Of a DNA stretch of 64,000 bases, positions 11,066 through 24,123 are shown in pieces (positions within the stretch are counted from its first letter, which is position 1; each line of letters starts with the position of its first letter). Source of the stretch: Terana coerulea (lineage: Eukaryota; Basidiomycota; Agaricomycetes; Polyporales; Phanerochaetaceae); the NCBI GenBank assembly GCA_024811115.1, contig JAKOGH010000307.1, positions 1 to 64,000 on the forward strand. The letters are read 5' to 3'. The notes under the pieces are model-generated. The model was not told the DNA's origin, did no database searches, and saw only the letters and a program-made list of their open reading frames with translations. The position numbers were made by a program, and so were the translations under genes.

Positions 11066-12964
11066 ATGCCAGCTACCTCCTCTAGGGTAGTGCAGCGAGA
11101 CTGGCTCGACGAACCCCAGAGCTGGAAAACAAATTTGAAGCGAACCCATCAACTGCGGGGAACCTCCGACTTCTCTGAGCTTGATGCACTCTCGGTTCGT
11201 CTGCGGGAAGCCTCCGACGAGACATGGCACACGTTGCTTGTGTCTGACTTCCTCGCTGAAGTCGTACGCCTTGTGCTGGACAAACACCTATGTGGATACA
11301 CCAAATCCGAGATAACGTGGAATATAACTCATGAAACAACCGGGCTGGTAAGAGAGTCTATCAACGATGGTGGATGAGACTGCTTACAGGCCACGTAGAC
11401 CCTGCGTTACATGGCCTTTCTACTCGAGGCTTTATATCAGTGCATCCACTATATCAGTGTGTACGTAGTCTCCACGCGCGATAACGCTATAATTGTCACA
11501 GCCAAGAACACCACTGCACGTTTGATGTTAACGAGCCAACAATCGCTCTGGCAAGCACTCTGGGATGTGCGGACACTTCTCTTGGATTACCACAGCAGTT
11601 CTGCTGCTACCTTTGGTAGCGTCCAGCCCTCCTTACACAAGTCCATATTTTCTTGCGGCCGGTTTTCGCTCATGATACAGAAGAATTTGAACTGCGAGTG
11701 GGTGTTACCCTTTCCCTCTGCGTGCTTCTGAGTCCAGTGATTAAACTGATTGCTCAACAGGCAAACTCAGTTGTCGTTTACTTGTGAAACTCGTATGCTG
11801 CATGTTATGCTCTGCATCTGGGTTCTTACGGACAATCAGGACACGCGATGGAAAGCAATCCACTTGGTAGCTACAACAGCAGCCGCCGATCTCCATTTGT
11901 GCGCGACACTCTACAATGAGGTTGCAAATGGCGGCACTGGACCAGAGAAAATATCCGAAGCAATCATACAAGACTTAAGACATCAAGGCGCGGTGGACGA
12001 TGACTTATACATGATTCTGCTGCTTATGTTTGCTCTTTGACCCGAGAAGATTTCGGACCCTATCTCCACTGACGTGCCCTTTGAGCAGAACAAATTTATA
12101 TGCGCCTTAGCAGCTTGTCGCCGACAGCATTGTAGCGGCATTGGTGGTATGGGGCTGGTCAATGATGGGCTTATCTTCCAACTGGCATATACATATCTCA
12201 CGTACGTGCACATATAGTTCGGCAGTATTCAAGGTGTTCAGGTCAGCTCATGGAGAAGATATGATCCAGAAATGTGTTCGGACTACAGTTCCCCAGCGGC
12301 ACCTGAGCCTAAAATACTTCGCTCCTCAGCACCATGGATATTTGCAATTGTGGGGATGCTGGCCAAACAAGCCGTTCCGTCGCTGAAGGAGCCCCGGGCT
12401 AGTTCTTTGTGGGCAGGTATGTTCGGTTACAAACTCCATGCCCAGGACGCAACCTGAGTTGTGTACTGACGCTTGTTGCAGACCAAATGCTGCAACTGAC
12501 GATATGCTGTACAAAGATTATTGAACTGCATCGCATGCCTGTGCACCTCCACGAGAAGACTAAAGCGGTGTATCGCTACACCCGCGAAGCCTGCTCGGCG
12601 ACACTACGCGCCCTCCAGAGTGAGCAGTCGATCCAAGCGCACCCTATATGTCCAGTTTTGAAGAGCAGCTGGATGGCGCTGGTGGCTGCCCTTCCTTCGC
12701 CGGGGGTGGCCATAAGCCCGGTGCCATTCTTGCCGGTCCGCCGTTGCGGCTGGAGAGAGTGCTTGTGCAGCGTCCACCCGCCCAGCCACCACCTGTGGAT
12801 TTGTAAGGGCTGCTGGTTAGTGTCATATTGTAATGCGAAATGTCAGGAGAAGTAAGTCATATCCCGTTACCGTGTCATACTCTGGGCTAATGCACACACA
12901 CAGCGACTGGGAGCAGCATAAGGAGCAGTGTCGCCGCCTTCGGGCTCACCATAGATCCCAATGA
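11066..12964 (+). CDS. MYND zinc-finger protein, copy C (possibly pseudogene)
   Basis: Starts at ATG 11066 (MPATSSRVVQRDWLD), with FLAEVVRLVLDKHLCGY in exon 1 and a donor after TTGL at about 11347. Further exons contain VTAKNTTARLML, SLWQALWDVRTLLLDY, HVMLCIWVLT, GPEKISEAIIQDLRHQG and KTKAVYRYTREAC. The C-terminal MYND finger reads CGWRECLCSVHPPSHHLWIC, KGCW and YCNAKCQEK; after an intron at about 12854-12903 it ends DWEQHKEQC with a stop at 12962-12964. All eight zinc ligands are present. An in-frame TGA at 12038 (FAL-stop-PEKISDP), where copies A and D read through, argues that this copy is dead unless it is spliced out or an error. No known domain precedes the finger; the function is unknown. 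The long helical N-terminal part is shared only with A, B and D. Confidence 0.72.
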
Positions 12965-13104
12965 TGAATTCTAGAATCAATAGTTGCGCGAGTGTTTGCG
13001 TATTCACCTTCGCTTATCTTTAACACCCATATTGTTGTACTATACATTCATCATAGTTCAGAGTATATTCTCATCATCGCAATATGCTCTTCACGAGGCG
13101 CGCT

Positions 13105-14829
13105 TCACCTCGGTTCTACCACAACCATGGAAAACCCGTTCACAAGATTAGGAAGCTTCCACGAAGGGAAAGGCCGCTGGCCGGGCCGATGGAAAGGGTT
13201 GAACGCGATCTCGTGCTTGCGCTGGGGAGGAGTCGTGATTATCACAGGGAACTAAATCAACGCAGGAATAAGTACTTCACGATAAAGTAAAACAGACAAC
13301 ACCACTTACCACCGCATTTACAGTAAACTCCAACGACTGCTCCAAGTATTCGGTCACTGCAAACGGTATGTAGATGCCGTGCGCTATGTGCACCACTTCG
13401 TGCCAGCTTTGGTACGAGCCCAGACCTGCGTTGAGCGCAATGAGCACATCGGGCAGCGGCACCGTCTCGCCCGCCATGCACTTTTCGACTTCGTTCCTAT
13501 CCCAGGTGGGTGAGTCGCCGTACAGTCGAATCTTCAGCGTGCTCGCGCCCAAGTCCTCTGGCGCCCGGTACTCGTATACGGGGTGCCAGCGGAAAGCGAG
13601 AGGCGGAGCGGCGAGCCATGCAGGCCCCGCTTCTTGGATTCTTGGACCAATCTGTGGACGCTGAAGCCCCACATGATGATGGTGATGTCGTGGTAAGGCA
13701 GGAGCAGTGCAAGCTCAGAAAACCTGTGACATCGTTCCATCAGCGCATTGTTTGGAACGTCAAGCAATATTCACGCACAGTGGGATGAAGTTGAGCTCCA
13801 CTTCGGCGCCGAGGAGATGTATGCAGAGTCCTTTCCGGTCGTTCGGTTTGCCGGCCGTCGGACTGGTGAGCTTGAGCGCATGGACAAGCAGCTGGTACGC
13901 GCTGAGCGGGAAGCTCATGAGCAACGCCGCGGGCGACTGTTTGGGCAGTTTGCGCCACCGGTACCATGAGTCCCAGTCCTTGACTCCTCCTTCGAACTGC
14001 GTTACCAAGCACGGCCGCCGTTCTTCAGACAGGCTCTCCATGTCCAGGTAGGGTATGAATTCGGGCTTGAGCTTCCAGCCTTCCTCGTCGGTAAGATGCC
14101 TCTTGCGGTGGAGAAGGTCATAGCCGTCCACATGGTGGAATGCTGCGTTGATTTGGCGTTCCAGCGGCGAAGCACGCGAGAGCGCAGGATTGTTAAGCCC
14201 GCCGTTGTCCTGATGCGGCACAAGGCCGCCACGGTGGCTCCAGTATCCAGTGTGGGTACCTCCGAGCACGGAGAAGCGGCCGCGGACCAGATCGAAGGAA
14301 AATGTCCCGTCTCGTTCAAGTCTGCCCCACGGAAATGACTCGAGCACAGCTTGCGCTTTCGCAAGACGTTGCATGTGTCTCTACAAGAATAATGAGTCAG
14401 CCATTGATAACCAAGAAATGTGCACGAACCTTATTGTCAGCACAGAACTGCTTGTGCCCCGGACTACCGGGTACTGGTCCTCTGTTCCACCCCGAGATAC
14501 TACACTGGTAACGAGTTAGTGCTACTTTTGCGCAGGCTGCCCGTTGTAGACCAACACACCTCTGGACTACAATACATGATGGCCTTGCAAGCTGAACATC
14601 TCTTCGGCTTCTGAGGAGGTTCAATTCTCTTCCGGCAGTTTGCGCACGTCTCAGCAGAAGCTAGAGGCAGTCTGGTCAGTCCAATTTCATGGCTGAATAA
14701 AATGACACCCACCAAATCCCCCTTCGCTATCTCCTCCGGTATCGGTAGCCCTTTCTCTAGAGCTTCATTGTATTTCTGCGCAGTGCGGGTCACCCCAGAA
14801 TAAAAGTGTCCTGAGTTCCGTCCAGACAT
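13105..14829 (-). CDS. MYND finger plus MSS51-like C-terminal domain protein
   Basis: Five exons on the minus strand: 14829-14560, 14504-14430, 14380-13779, 13723-13310 and 13251-13105, each with GT..AG edges. The N-terminus carries a full MYND zinc finger (CANC, CSAC, YCSPEC, then GHKQFC) at roughly residues 55-115. The rest matches the C-terminal region of Mss51-like proteins: KDWDSWYRWR, LLLPYHDITIIM, LIALNAGLGSYQSW, IPFAVTEYLEQSLE, and the closing NPFHRPGQ. In yeast Mss51 acts in mitochondrial COX1 expression; basidiomycete relatives are a broader, mostly uncharacterised family. One base is missing near 13671-13674: after IIM the frame must shift by one to read VGLQRPQIGPRIQ. A CGT microsatellite lies just upstream of the start. 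It is divergent from copy D. Confidence 0.85.
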
Positions 14830-14842
14830 GGCGGTTCAGCCG

Positions 14843-14866
14843 CGTCGTCGTCGTCGTCGTCGTCGT
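14843..14866. repeat. CGT trinucleotide microsatellite
   Basis: Eight perfect CGT units, lying 14 bp upstream of the start codon of the MSS51-like gene and so probably in its 5' UTR or core promoter. Repeat number is likely to vary between strains. Confidence 0.9.
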
Positions 14867-15334
14867 GCGGGAAAGGGGAGCTGCTTGTGCCTCTACGCAT
14901 TTTCATCAGTGGAAACACGTGGCGCTCCACTGCGTGCAACATCGTAAAGAGGAGTTGGGTGTACGCTTTGTATCGAGGATGTTAGAGCAGGCTAGATGGT
15001 AGTAGATTGGCGGGAAAGAGTACTTAGGACATCGAGCGCTTGATGGTCTGGACCTTCCCCTCGCCCGAGTCGCCCGAGGTGCCGCCGAGTGCTTAGCGCT
15101 TAACACTAGTCTCCAGACTCCAGTGCAGACCTTTAAAGAGGAAAGACAGCCGTTTTTCCTTCACTCTCCAGGTTCCGTCTTCACGTCCTTCTCGTATTTG
15201 GCGACATTCACGGTCCAGAAAATCTGGAGAAATTCATCACATTTTCTGAACTACTACGAAATAACGGGCCTACAACACGCTGACATTACAGTCACCTCCG
15301 TCACCCCTCTCGCTGGATCCAACTCTCAGTCGGG
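14867..15334. promoter_or_regulatory. shared upstream region of the MSS51-like gene and MYND copy D
   Basis: About 470 bp between two divergent starts. No convincing TATA box or repeated site is seen. Confidence 0.35.
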
Positions 15335-17190
15335 ATGGACACGGTGCTGACGGCGGAGCCCTTACCAACTAACTGTGGACTCTGGCGCAAATATTTCACC
15401 TCCCACAATGGGTTACGTGGTCCCGAATATTTCAGCGAAGCGGCGTATCTACTGGAGGAGCTGGAAGCAGCTAACAAGCACACCTGGAGCATGCTCCTCG
15501 AAACGGGCTTCCATGTAGCTGTGCTACGCTGCCTCACAGGGGCATACTTGTTCGGCTACAGCAAGGAATATCTGGAGGAGGAAGGGAATCAAGACTCAAT
15601 CCGAGTGAGTGCACTGTGCTGCAATGTCTTCCACCAGGTAGGAGCAGAGCCTCATCAAGCATCATACTCAGGTTTATACAGTGTGGCTGCTCAGAGTTTT
15701 TAACGAATGCCTGCACTCCCTCACAGATCCTGACATACTTCCTTTGGATTTTCAAGACGAAATCCAGAAGGTTGGGGATGCAATCGTATCAGACTTCCGC
15801 AGGTTCTGGGATCACCTTTGGGAAGTGCGAACTTCTGTGTTGGACCCGGATGCCCACTCCATGGAATCCGGACACACGGATGAAGAGATGTTTTTCGAAA
15901 ATTTGGTGATATGTGCCGGCTCATTATCTAGGTTGCACAAGACATGCCAGTGAGTTTGGCAGTGTACATTCCAGCTTACAAGCGTCCCTCATTTTGTCTT
16001 GCCAGAACTATTCATTATGCCCGCTCAGACTCTCGCATGGCGCATGTCATGCTTGTAGTCTGGGTTATCAGCGAGGAACGCGAGACGCGATCTAGTGCTC
16101 TTATACTGATGGCAGGTATCATGAAGGAGCCACGTATGTATCCGGCGTTTTATCGTGAAGTGGCCCAAGGCTGCACGTGCTTAGAAAAGCTATTGCTATC
16201 CATGTTACGCGACTTCAAAGAGGAGTCTGTATTCGGTGCCAAACTGTACCATCTGCTCGTAGTCGCGGGGCATCTGCACCCAGAATTCTGTCCTGAGATC
16301 CCACGCCCGATTATCGTCGACACACCTTTACAACAAAGTGTGGTTTCAGCGAGTTTGGCGGCGTGTCGGCGGCATTTCTGTAACCACTGGAGATCAGGGA
16401 CAGTCGAAACTGACGAATACGTGGTGAACCTAGGGTTGTCCTTCTTGGAGTAAGTGACTACATATAGGCAGGTGCCTGGACCTAATTCTAATTTCAGACT
16501 TTACTTGCAGAAGCGCGATTTTCTTGCCTATGGTGATGCAACCAAACGCCCGAATCATAAAGCCGCGTGAATCGTGGATATACTCGATCATTAGCCTCAT
16601 ATCCAACTTGTCGGAATCACCCATACAATCGCAAGACGCACGCTGGGCTGGCAAGTATAGGTCCTGTTTTGTCGGGAAGCACTTCTGTGTACTGAGTCAT
16701 ATTTAGAACATGTCGCCTGCGCTTCCACAGGGCTCTATGAGTTGCTTTCACATCTTCGCTCCGACGCCGGCCACCAAAGAGATGGCAGGCTGTCCCAAGC
16801 CATTGTGTATGCTTGCAAAGCCTGGTCGTCTGCGCTCAGTGCGTTTGTCAAAAGAGATCCCTATCGACTATCCCTGCCTGGCGGCTTATGATAGATATCT
16901 CATTGGAGAAATCTTGGGAAAGTCTTACCGCGCATTGACGAAGCGGCAGTCCCCGCGTTTGAACCCCTCGAGAGGTGCCATTGGGCGGAATGCATGTGTA
17001 GCGTCTTCAAGACCCACCCTCGTCTCAATGTCTGCAAGGTTGCTCGGTCGTTGCGTATTGCAACGCGAAGTGTCAAGCAAAGTGCGTACCCAGACGTGGG
17101 AAAGGTGCGCTTTCCGTAGAATACTGACGACCTTTCAGGGGCTGGGAAGACGGAAAACATAAGACGCGATGCAAATGGCATAAGCTGTAA
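15335..17190 (+). CDS. MYND zinc-finger protein, copy D (best-preserved copy)
   Basis: Start ATG 15335 (MDTVLTAEPLPTNCG). Exon 1 ends at about 15603 with a GTGAGT donor. Exon 2 (about 15680-15951) contains VGDAIVSDFRRFWDHLWEV, and exon 3 begins at about 16006 and holds LEKLLLSMLRDFKEES and SVVSASLAACRRHFC. A later intron (about 16651-16707) uses a GC donor, GCAAGT, where copy B has GT. A stretch with TGA TAG at about 16887 is in frame and must lie in an intron or be a defect. The C-terminal MYND finger is CHWAECMCSVFKTHPRLNVCK, then needs one added G near 17038-17040 to read KGCSVVAYCNAKCQAK; after an intron it ends GWEDGKHKTRC and a stop at 17188-17190. All zinc ligands are then present. Function unknown. 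Confidence 0.75.
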
Positions 17191-17510
17191 TATGTAGCGC
17201 GCAGTACTCTGCTGCTTGACCTTCCTCGTATATATACTACCGTATTGAGAATGCGAGTCACAGGCAATTGCAAGCGTCAGGCTGGATCTCGCTGTCCTAA
17301 GCATCATGGCTCCGAACCCGCCGCCATAGAGCTGTCTTGTCGCCAAATTTATCTCCCCTGTGTCACATAAGTCGGGTCCGCATAACTGATGAGATTGGAA
17401 ATGGTATGGTACTGTATGTACAATGCGATCCACTGACTACCAAAACAATGCAACGTAACAAGCTGAAGATACAACTGACAACGATAAACTGGGAATACGA
17501 GCATGCGACA
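17191..17510. other. convergent intergenic region
   Basis: 3' flanks of MYND copy D and the ROM2-like gene. No feature seen. Confidence 0.4.
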
Positions 17511-20500
17511 TTATCTCCAAGCGAGCGCAGGGTTTAACCGAGGCGAGTGTGGAGGAGAGTTCGACTGAGCGAAGTAGGTAGACTGTGAAGGCGAAGATAA
17601 CGACTCAGGAAGGTACAATGGGATGGTGGGTATGAGCTCGAAGACGTGCTGCGCCGTGGGGCGGACACCGCGGTTGGGTCCCGATGGCGCGGGTCCGGGC
17701 TCGGTGGAAGTCATCACGCCGTGCACACGAGGTTCTTGCGACATGCCCTCGCCCCAGCCGTCGGGCCCAGGAGTCGCGGGTAGGTTGGAAATCGTGCCGC
17801 GTCCGTCCCAGATGCAGCGCATGTCATTCCCTGGGATGATCTGCGCAAGACGCCCGGTCTCAACGTGTCGGATTTCGATGAAGCGAGAGTCAAAGAGAAG
17901 GACGTATGGCGGATGCCAGCCAACGTGTTCTGCGGTGCCTTCCCATTCGATGGTCTGCACTGACTTGTTAGGGTCAGAGCGACTGGGATCTCCGTGACGA
18001 TCAACCCAAAGGCCGAATTCTAGCGAGATTTAGCACGGAGGGAAGCCGAACATAACCACAACTCACCGTCATAGCACAGCAAGAACTCGTCTTTGCTCGA
18101 GCGGAACATGCCCATGGGTCGACACGATTCACAGCGTTTCGCCAACTTCTCCAAGCGAGGATCATCTCGCTGAGGGATGGTAACACTCTTGAAGCTACCA
18201 TGGCGGTCAGTCTTAAGTGATGGAAAGGCATGAATATTGGGACCTACTCAGTCAAGTCCATGATCTCAAAGCCCTTCGTGCAAAGGATAACGATCCTCGC
18301 CTTGAGGAAGATCAAATCGAAGGACTCCGACGGCAGGAAGAAGTCCTTCATAAACGTTAGCTTAAGTAACTCGTGAGCGTTTGGACTAAACGTACCCTGT
18401 ACACGCGGAACCATTCCGATCTCTGAGCCCTCAGGCCAAGGCGGGATCCGAGCGTTCGAGGGGCTTCAGCTCTTTCGTTGATGTTGGCTAACACAGGCTC
18501 TAACACACGGAAGACGCTATCCAACTGGTGATGGAGGATTCACGATCAGCGGTCTGACAGTGTGCAAGGCAGTGGACAACTGACCCCTTTCTTCTTCATG
18601 TAGATGACTAACGTTCGGCCGTTCAAATTTCCGACGCTGAAGAAGTGCACGTCCTTATTACCGCTCAGTTTCTGGGGCGTCTGAGACGTATGGGCGATTT
18701 GAGGCGACGAAGGCACCAGTGCCTCGATATGATAGGCAAATAGTGACTACATCATACGAGTGAGAGTAAGTCTCGTTCAGAGCTCTGCTATGGTAGACTG
18801 ACCTTGTCAGCCAGTACAAGGAAGATGCCGAAGTCTTCCAACATCGCACATTGGGTCACCATCTTCAAGTGGAGTACCCGGCGCATTGCTATTACCACCG
18901 TATGAGAAAGTTGACACCTCTCACAGCAGTAAGGCTTACATCTCGAATCATGCCGGAAACCAATCCAGACACCCTCAGCGCATCCGATCGCCACCAAGCC
19001 TCGGCCATCAGCAGTATCTGGTAGCAAACAGTTAGCCGGCATATTTGATACGACAGCAGACCTGAACATACTGAACGGCACCGAGCAGGTGACCTTGCCA
19101 GTGAACGCATTTTCGTGACTCCATCCCTGCGTGTTTGCACCAGGGAGCATAGACGGCACAAGGAACGTATCGGCACTAAGAGTCTCGACCTCGAAGACTT
19201 TGTTCGACTCCTGGACGACCTTGCGGAGCCCAATTGCTTCCTCCAGCTTTTGCTTCCACTCGTTGCGCGCTTGGGCAGACTCCGAGTATACAGTCCACAG
19301 TCCACCTAGTCTGCCGTTGTGGTGTATTGTGCATGGGTAGACCGCGCGTGAATCTGTCGCAGTTTCCGGACTGGCTGACGCTCCTGCTGGGCTGAAACCG
19401 TTGGGATCATGTTTGTCTCCACCACGTAGACGTGGTCGAAGAAGCCCGCATTCCGTTGCGTCGGTGGGTCGGTGAAGTTTGCAAGCGTGAGCAGATCCAA
19501 GGGAATAGGCTGTTTAACGCGTCAGTGAGACTGAAGAAATACGAGTGAAATCAAAACATGTTCTCACCCGGCGATAAACCTGGTATTTCGTGACCCCGTC
19601 TCTATCCTTTGGCTTGGTCATGACAACTGAGACAAAGTCAACGTCGGTGTCAAACCAGGGAAAACGTAACATGAACATACGATAGTTGTCAAACAAAAGA
19701 ACGAATAACTCCGTCCACCCGCTCCATTCGAAACCGCTATCAGGCTGTCTGAGCAGTTTGCCGGTGTGAATAAGCGACCGATTCTCGTTCAACAGATCCA
19801 TGTCCTGCACGTATCATCAGTGGACTGGCAGGACAACGAGCGGGTCGTTACGCACGATAGTCTCCCCGGGTTTGAAAACCAAGTTCGAGTTATATCGCCA
19901 AACTTCGACTTTCTGTTTCGCAGAAACGACGCCAGGCTCCGTCTCCTTTCCAAGCGCTTTGATCACTTCCAGGACTTGTGGAATTGTCTCACGATCTTCA
20001 TGACCTTCTGGTGTTTCGTCGAGAACACCCTTCAACAGCAGCTCGTAGCGAAGCAACCGAGGAATGGGCCGGTTGATGAAGGCCTTCATGTCCAGCTTCC
20101 GTGCATCTGGGTGTCGCGTACATTGCTAGTAAAGCCATTAGGTACATATTCTTTAACCGGCAAGAGATATACGCACCTCAACGAAATTCTTAAACAGCAC
20201 ATTGTTCGCCATCTCATCGTCAATGCGGTAGGCTGCGATAGGGTAGTGCGGAATATACTCCATGTATGCCTCTCGGAAGTTGAGGACGCCGTCATACATA
20301 GCAGCAGTGATGCTACGGATGCATGGATGTTCTTCGCGTTGCATCTCGTGGAAGGTGTTAAGCATCTTACGATGGTGCATGTGCAGTTCGGCGAAGTTGT
20401 GGAAGACGTCGTTGATGAATTGCGCAAGTCGATCCCTTCCTACGATGGGAGGGTCCATTTCGCGCAAAGGCTGGACGTACATCTGGAGGAAGGTGAGTCA

Positions 20501-23500
20501 TTGCGACGACGCGAAGCTCAGTCGAAGACTACGTACCACTTCAATGTTTTCCAGATCCTTCACGAATTCCATCTCGCCCTTGATCAGCTCGAAGATAATT
20601 CTGCATTCAAAAGTCAGCCACAGCGAGCTGCCCGGTGTTAACTATGCTACTCACGACTGACGTTTGGCCTCCTTCTTTGGCATAGCCTTCCTGACATCCT
20701 CGGGCACGAGATTGTACCACTCGAGCTTGGCACTTGGACCCTTGTTCATGGCCGACTGGAACGTCCACAATTGAGCCACGGTCTGGAGCTTCTTGATAGC
20801 CTCAATGGCCTCTTTAAGGAACTCTGCGTCAGGATTACCTTCCGTCGTTTCCTTACATATCGCCTCCAGCGTATTCGGATACTTCTGCAAATGTTCCGAT
20901 GGTCGGCTAAGGAAATGTTTCAGGTCGAGACGATGGGCATCCGGGTGCCGTGCACATTGCTTCGCGAAATATCATTAGAGTTCACGACAAGACGAAGATA
21001 CCTGACAATTAGCTCACCTCTAAGAACCGACGGAACTCCACATTGTGTTCCATCTCGTCCTTCAGCCTCTTCTCTGCGACGGGAAGATGCCCAAGGTAGG
21101 CGGGGTATGCCAATCGGAACTCGGTCGCAGCGTCGAGGAAGATATCACCAATGCCATGAATGACAGGCGCCTCCTCTCTCTGGCGCACGAACATGACCTC
21201 GAGCAGTCGGCGGTTGCACTCTCGGAGATCAAGGATGTTATGGAACACCTCGTCAATGAATTCGTCAATTTCACTGGCTCGGATGATCGGAGGCATGGCA
21301 GTGCGTAATGGGCGGATGAAAAGCTGTCGAGCAGGTGAGCATGCTGGTATCGCATTACGCCAAGCAGATAACTTACAGTTTCGACAGTGTCAAGATCACG
21401 CAGATATTGCTTTTCTCGGCTGACCACCTTGTGGATGATGCTACGGAGAGTTAGCAATTCGTCGTGTTGAATGTGATACGAAACGTACTTTTGTCGGTTT
21501 ATTTCGCTCTCGGGCAATGTTGCTAAGATGTCGGGTGTAACAGTGGACGTCCAGTCATCCTGTCAACCCTGGTGAGTTTGTGGAGAAAACGTGTCTAAAC
21601 AATAGCAAACCTTCTCTTCCGTTTGCTCCGTCTCAGTGGCGGCTGCTATGGCCGGAAGAGCGCCACGCTACAAAAGGATGTAAACAACACTACGAACATC
21701 TCGTCTGTATGACTTCGTACCTTTCTCGGGCAAGCAAAAGAATAGCAAGGGTTTTCATCGTCACAGGTAACCGAGTAACACTTTGTGAGCATTGTGAGAA
21801 TACCCGTCGGCAGCTCCTCCTGCTCCATACGCATGTCGGACCCGCCCTCTTGATCGTCGAGGAACATGAATACATCTTCGACGCCGTCTTGGAGAATTCT
21901 ACCACCCCACTCGACTTCGTAGAAGAAGAGTTGTGACTGAAGACTCCGGGCAACTTGAAGGGCGGCTCGTCTGTCGTTTGTAGAGATACCATGTGTGATC
22001 AGTAGATCCCGCTGGATTTGGGACTGTATTGTGGACTGCGAAATCCTGAGTAATGGGTCAAGTTAAGAATAGGTAAGACTTACAACAATATCTTTACCAG
22101 TAAATGCACGCTCGTAGGGTATACTTCCCTTCACATGAGTGCCCCGTGGCACTTTGTCCCGCAATCGCACAGCAATATGGCTGAGAAGCGCTGGGTTGAA
22201 GAAACGGTCATCCCCTTCCTCGCTGGGGTCCTCATCGTCATCATAGTACTGGTCTTCATCGTATCCTTCGTGCAGTTGGAGCGGGCGCTTGATATCTTGC
22301 AGCGTCCGTATGATGTCGTTGTCCTTCCACGACCGACTCGACGAAGCCACAGGTTGAGCCCGCGACGGACCAGGTTGTGCTTGCAGATATCCAGTGTCAA
22401 TTGCGGGAGACGCTTCATATTTGGCCGGAGGAGGGGTGCCCATCCACTGGTATCCGAGCGTGATACATATGAGCCAACAGAGTTCCCCCGTTCTACTGAG
22501 GTAGCAGAAGACGAGGATGGGTACTTAAATGTCAAGGTCCCGCTTTCCTCGTAGCCGGACGACCGGGTAGAATCCACTGTCGAGGCGGTCGTCGTAGACG
22601 TGTTGCGCGCGACGGCAGCGCCTGGCTGGAAAGATGCATTTGAAGATGACCGTCCAAGAGTATCTGATATGAATGCATGAGCTTCGCATCGCATAGCTTG
22701 GTAGACGTGTACAAACAGCCTGGACTGGGATACAGCGAGGAAGAGCTTGAGCCTAAATGCTGCTGAGGAGACTGCGAATGTAAGACCGGTGTTGCCGAGT
22801 AACCTGGTTGCAGGCTAGTCGGAGGCGATAGTTGCGGCGGCGATGCAGTGTATACGTCTGGTGACGCATACATGTCATCAAGCGACGATGGAGAGCGCGG
22901 TGGAGGTTCATCGTAGCCATTCTGATAGGTAGACCGGGCTGCCGTCGAGCGCGCGGACGGCTGTCTCTGAACATTGCCATTCGTCTTGCCGTAGTCACCA
23001 GGCAGAGTCCAGTCGATGCTTCCGCCATTTACGTCCGGCAATGGCATAGATATGGACGGTACATCGGACACAGTGCTGCTTGCTGTAGGCGGTCGGCTTG
23101 TGCTCGGCAGCCTCCGTGCTGGGCGTGGGTCTGGCGGCAACCCCTTGTTAGCGAGGTATGGCGACTGCGAGGAATGGCCATTGTGTGTCCCGTTTGTAGC
23201 GGTCATTCCGGCTGGTGTTGGTGGCAGGCGTCGACCAGTACTGGCTTGAGGTTAGTATACTGGCATTGAATGTAGAGCGAGGCGACTCACGAGTCACTGC
23301 TTCTATGCTTTGGTCGCTGTGCTCCTTCTGATGTATCCGAATAGTATGATGCATTTGTGTCGGGGACTGGCATATACATCTGTGGAGGCGGCGGCGGCGG
23401 TGGTGGTGGAACTGGTGTAGACCCAGGGATAGGTGGTAGCCGTCTAACTGCCCTGCTTTGCGTTGGTGAAGTTGGGACTGGTGTCGGCAGGGTTCTGGGC

Positions 23501-23816
23501 GATGTGGGCAGTCCTACCGGCGGCGTGGCTGCGTCCCGAGGTGAGTAAACAGAATCAGGTTTCATCCTAGGACGCGGTGCGTACGAGTAGGGCGGACTGC
23601 TTTCGCCTGCATCGATCTTGATGTATCACCACCGTCGTTAACGTACTGGCTGTATGCTCTCTCGTACTCTCGCTCTCCGGGTGACGGCAGCTTGTGAGAT
23701 GAGTGTTCAGAGGTAGGAGATTCCTCCGCAAAGCCGATCAGGACCTGGTTGTAGAGGGCCGCCAACTCCTCGTCTCCAGGAGGAGAACCTGGCGGATGGG
23801 CTGAAGGAGGCGACAT
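17511..23816 (-). CDS. ROM2: Rom2-like Rho1 GEF: DEP, two DH domains, PH, CNH
   Basis: Guanine-nucleotide exchange factor expected to activate Rho1 at the cell cortex in the cell-wall-integrity pathway. Many short introns. Order from the N-terminus: a disordered Pro/Ser-rich region (23816 to about 22440, with a polyproline run at 23392-23412); a DEP domain (FNPALLSHIAVRLRD, PYERAFTGKDIV, about 22220-21870); a first DH domain (IIHKVVSREKQYLRDLD at about 21460 to about 20700); a second DH domain (IIFELIKGEMEFVKDLE at about 20590 to 19850, with RPIPRLLRYELLL); a PH domain (19800-19510, FEWSGWTELFVLLFDNY); and a CNH domain to the end (FIEIRHVETGRLAQII). Both DH domains carry the same internal FLE/FVE-QC.RHPDA.(R/K)LD(L/M)K junction, so they are duplicates. 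The start at 23816 (MSPPSAHPPGSPP) is the first good ATG, but an earlier exon is possible. Two single missing bases are needed, near 23607-23612 and near 22451-22453, to keep the N-terminal frame open. Divergent from the Trm140-like gene. Confidence 0.88.
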
Positions 23817-24123
23817 GCCGCCTGCCCGCGTGTTTTGAGGTAGATCAAAGATGGAATTAGGGCAGAAACGTAGGAATGGTGGGAGTGGTGAGCCAACAGG
23901 TCGTTGCACAGCGCGTTAAGGAATGATATTCGTGGTTACCAAATGTGGTTAGGATTCACGCGAAAAGCAAGCTGAGACGGGCGGTAGTCAGTCTTGCCTG
24001 TATTCATCTATATTTGTACCATAAAGGGGTTTTATCCAGAATAACCAGGCAGGACCAAACGTTCGCCTTCACCGTTTCTTCCACCACCACTACGACATTT
24101 CGCTCTGGCCCATATTCGAAAGT
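23817..24123. promoter_or_regulatory. divergent promoter region ROM2-like / TRM140-like
   Basis: About 300 bp between the two start codons, so both promoters must overlap here. No clear TATA box; short CT-rich tracts only. Confidence 0.4.
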
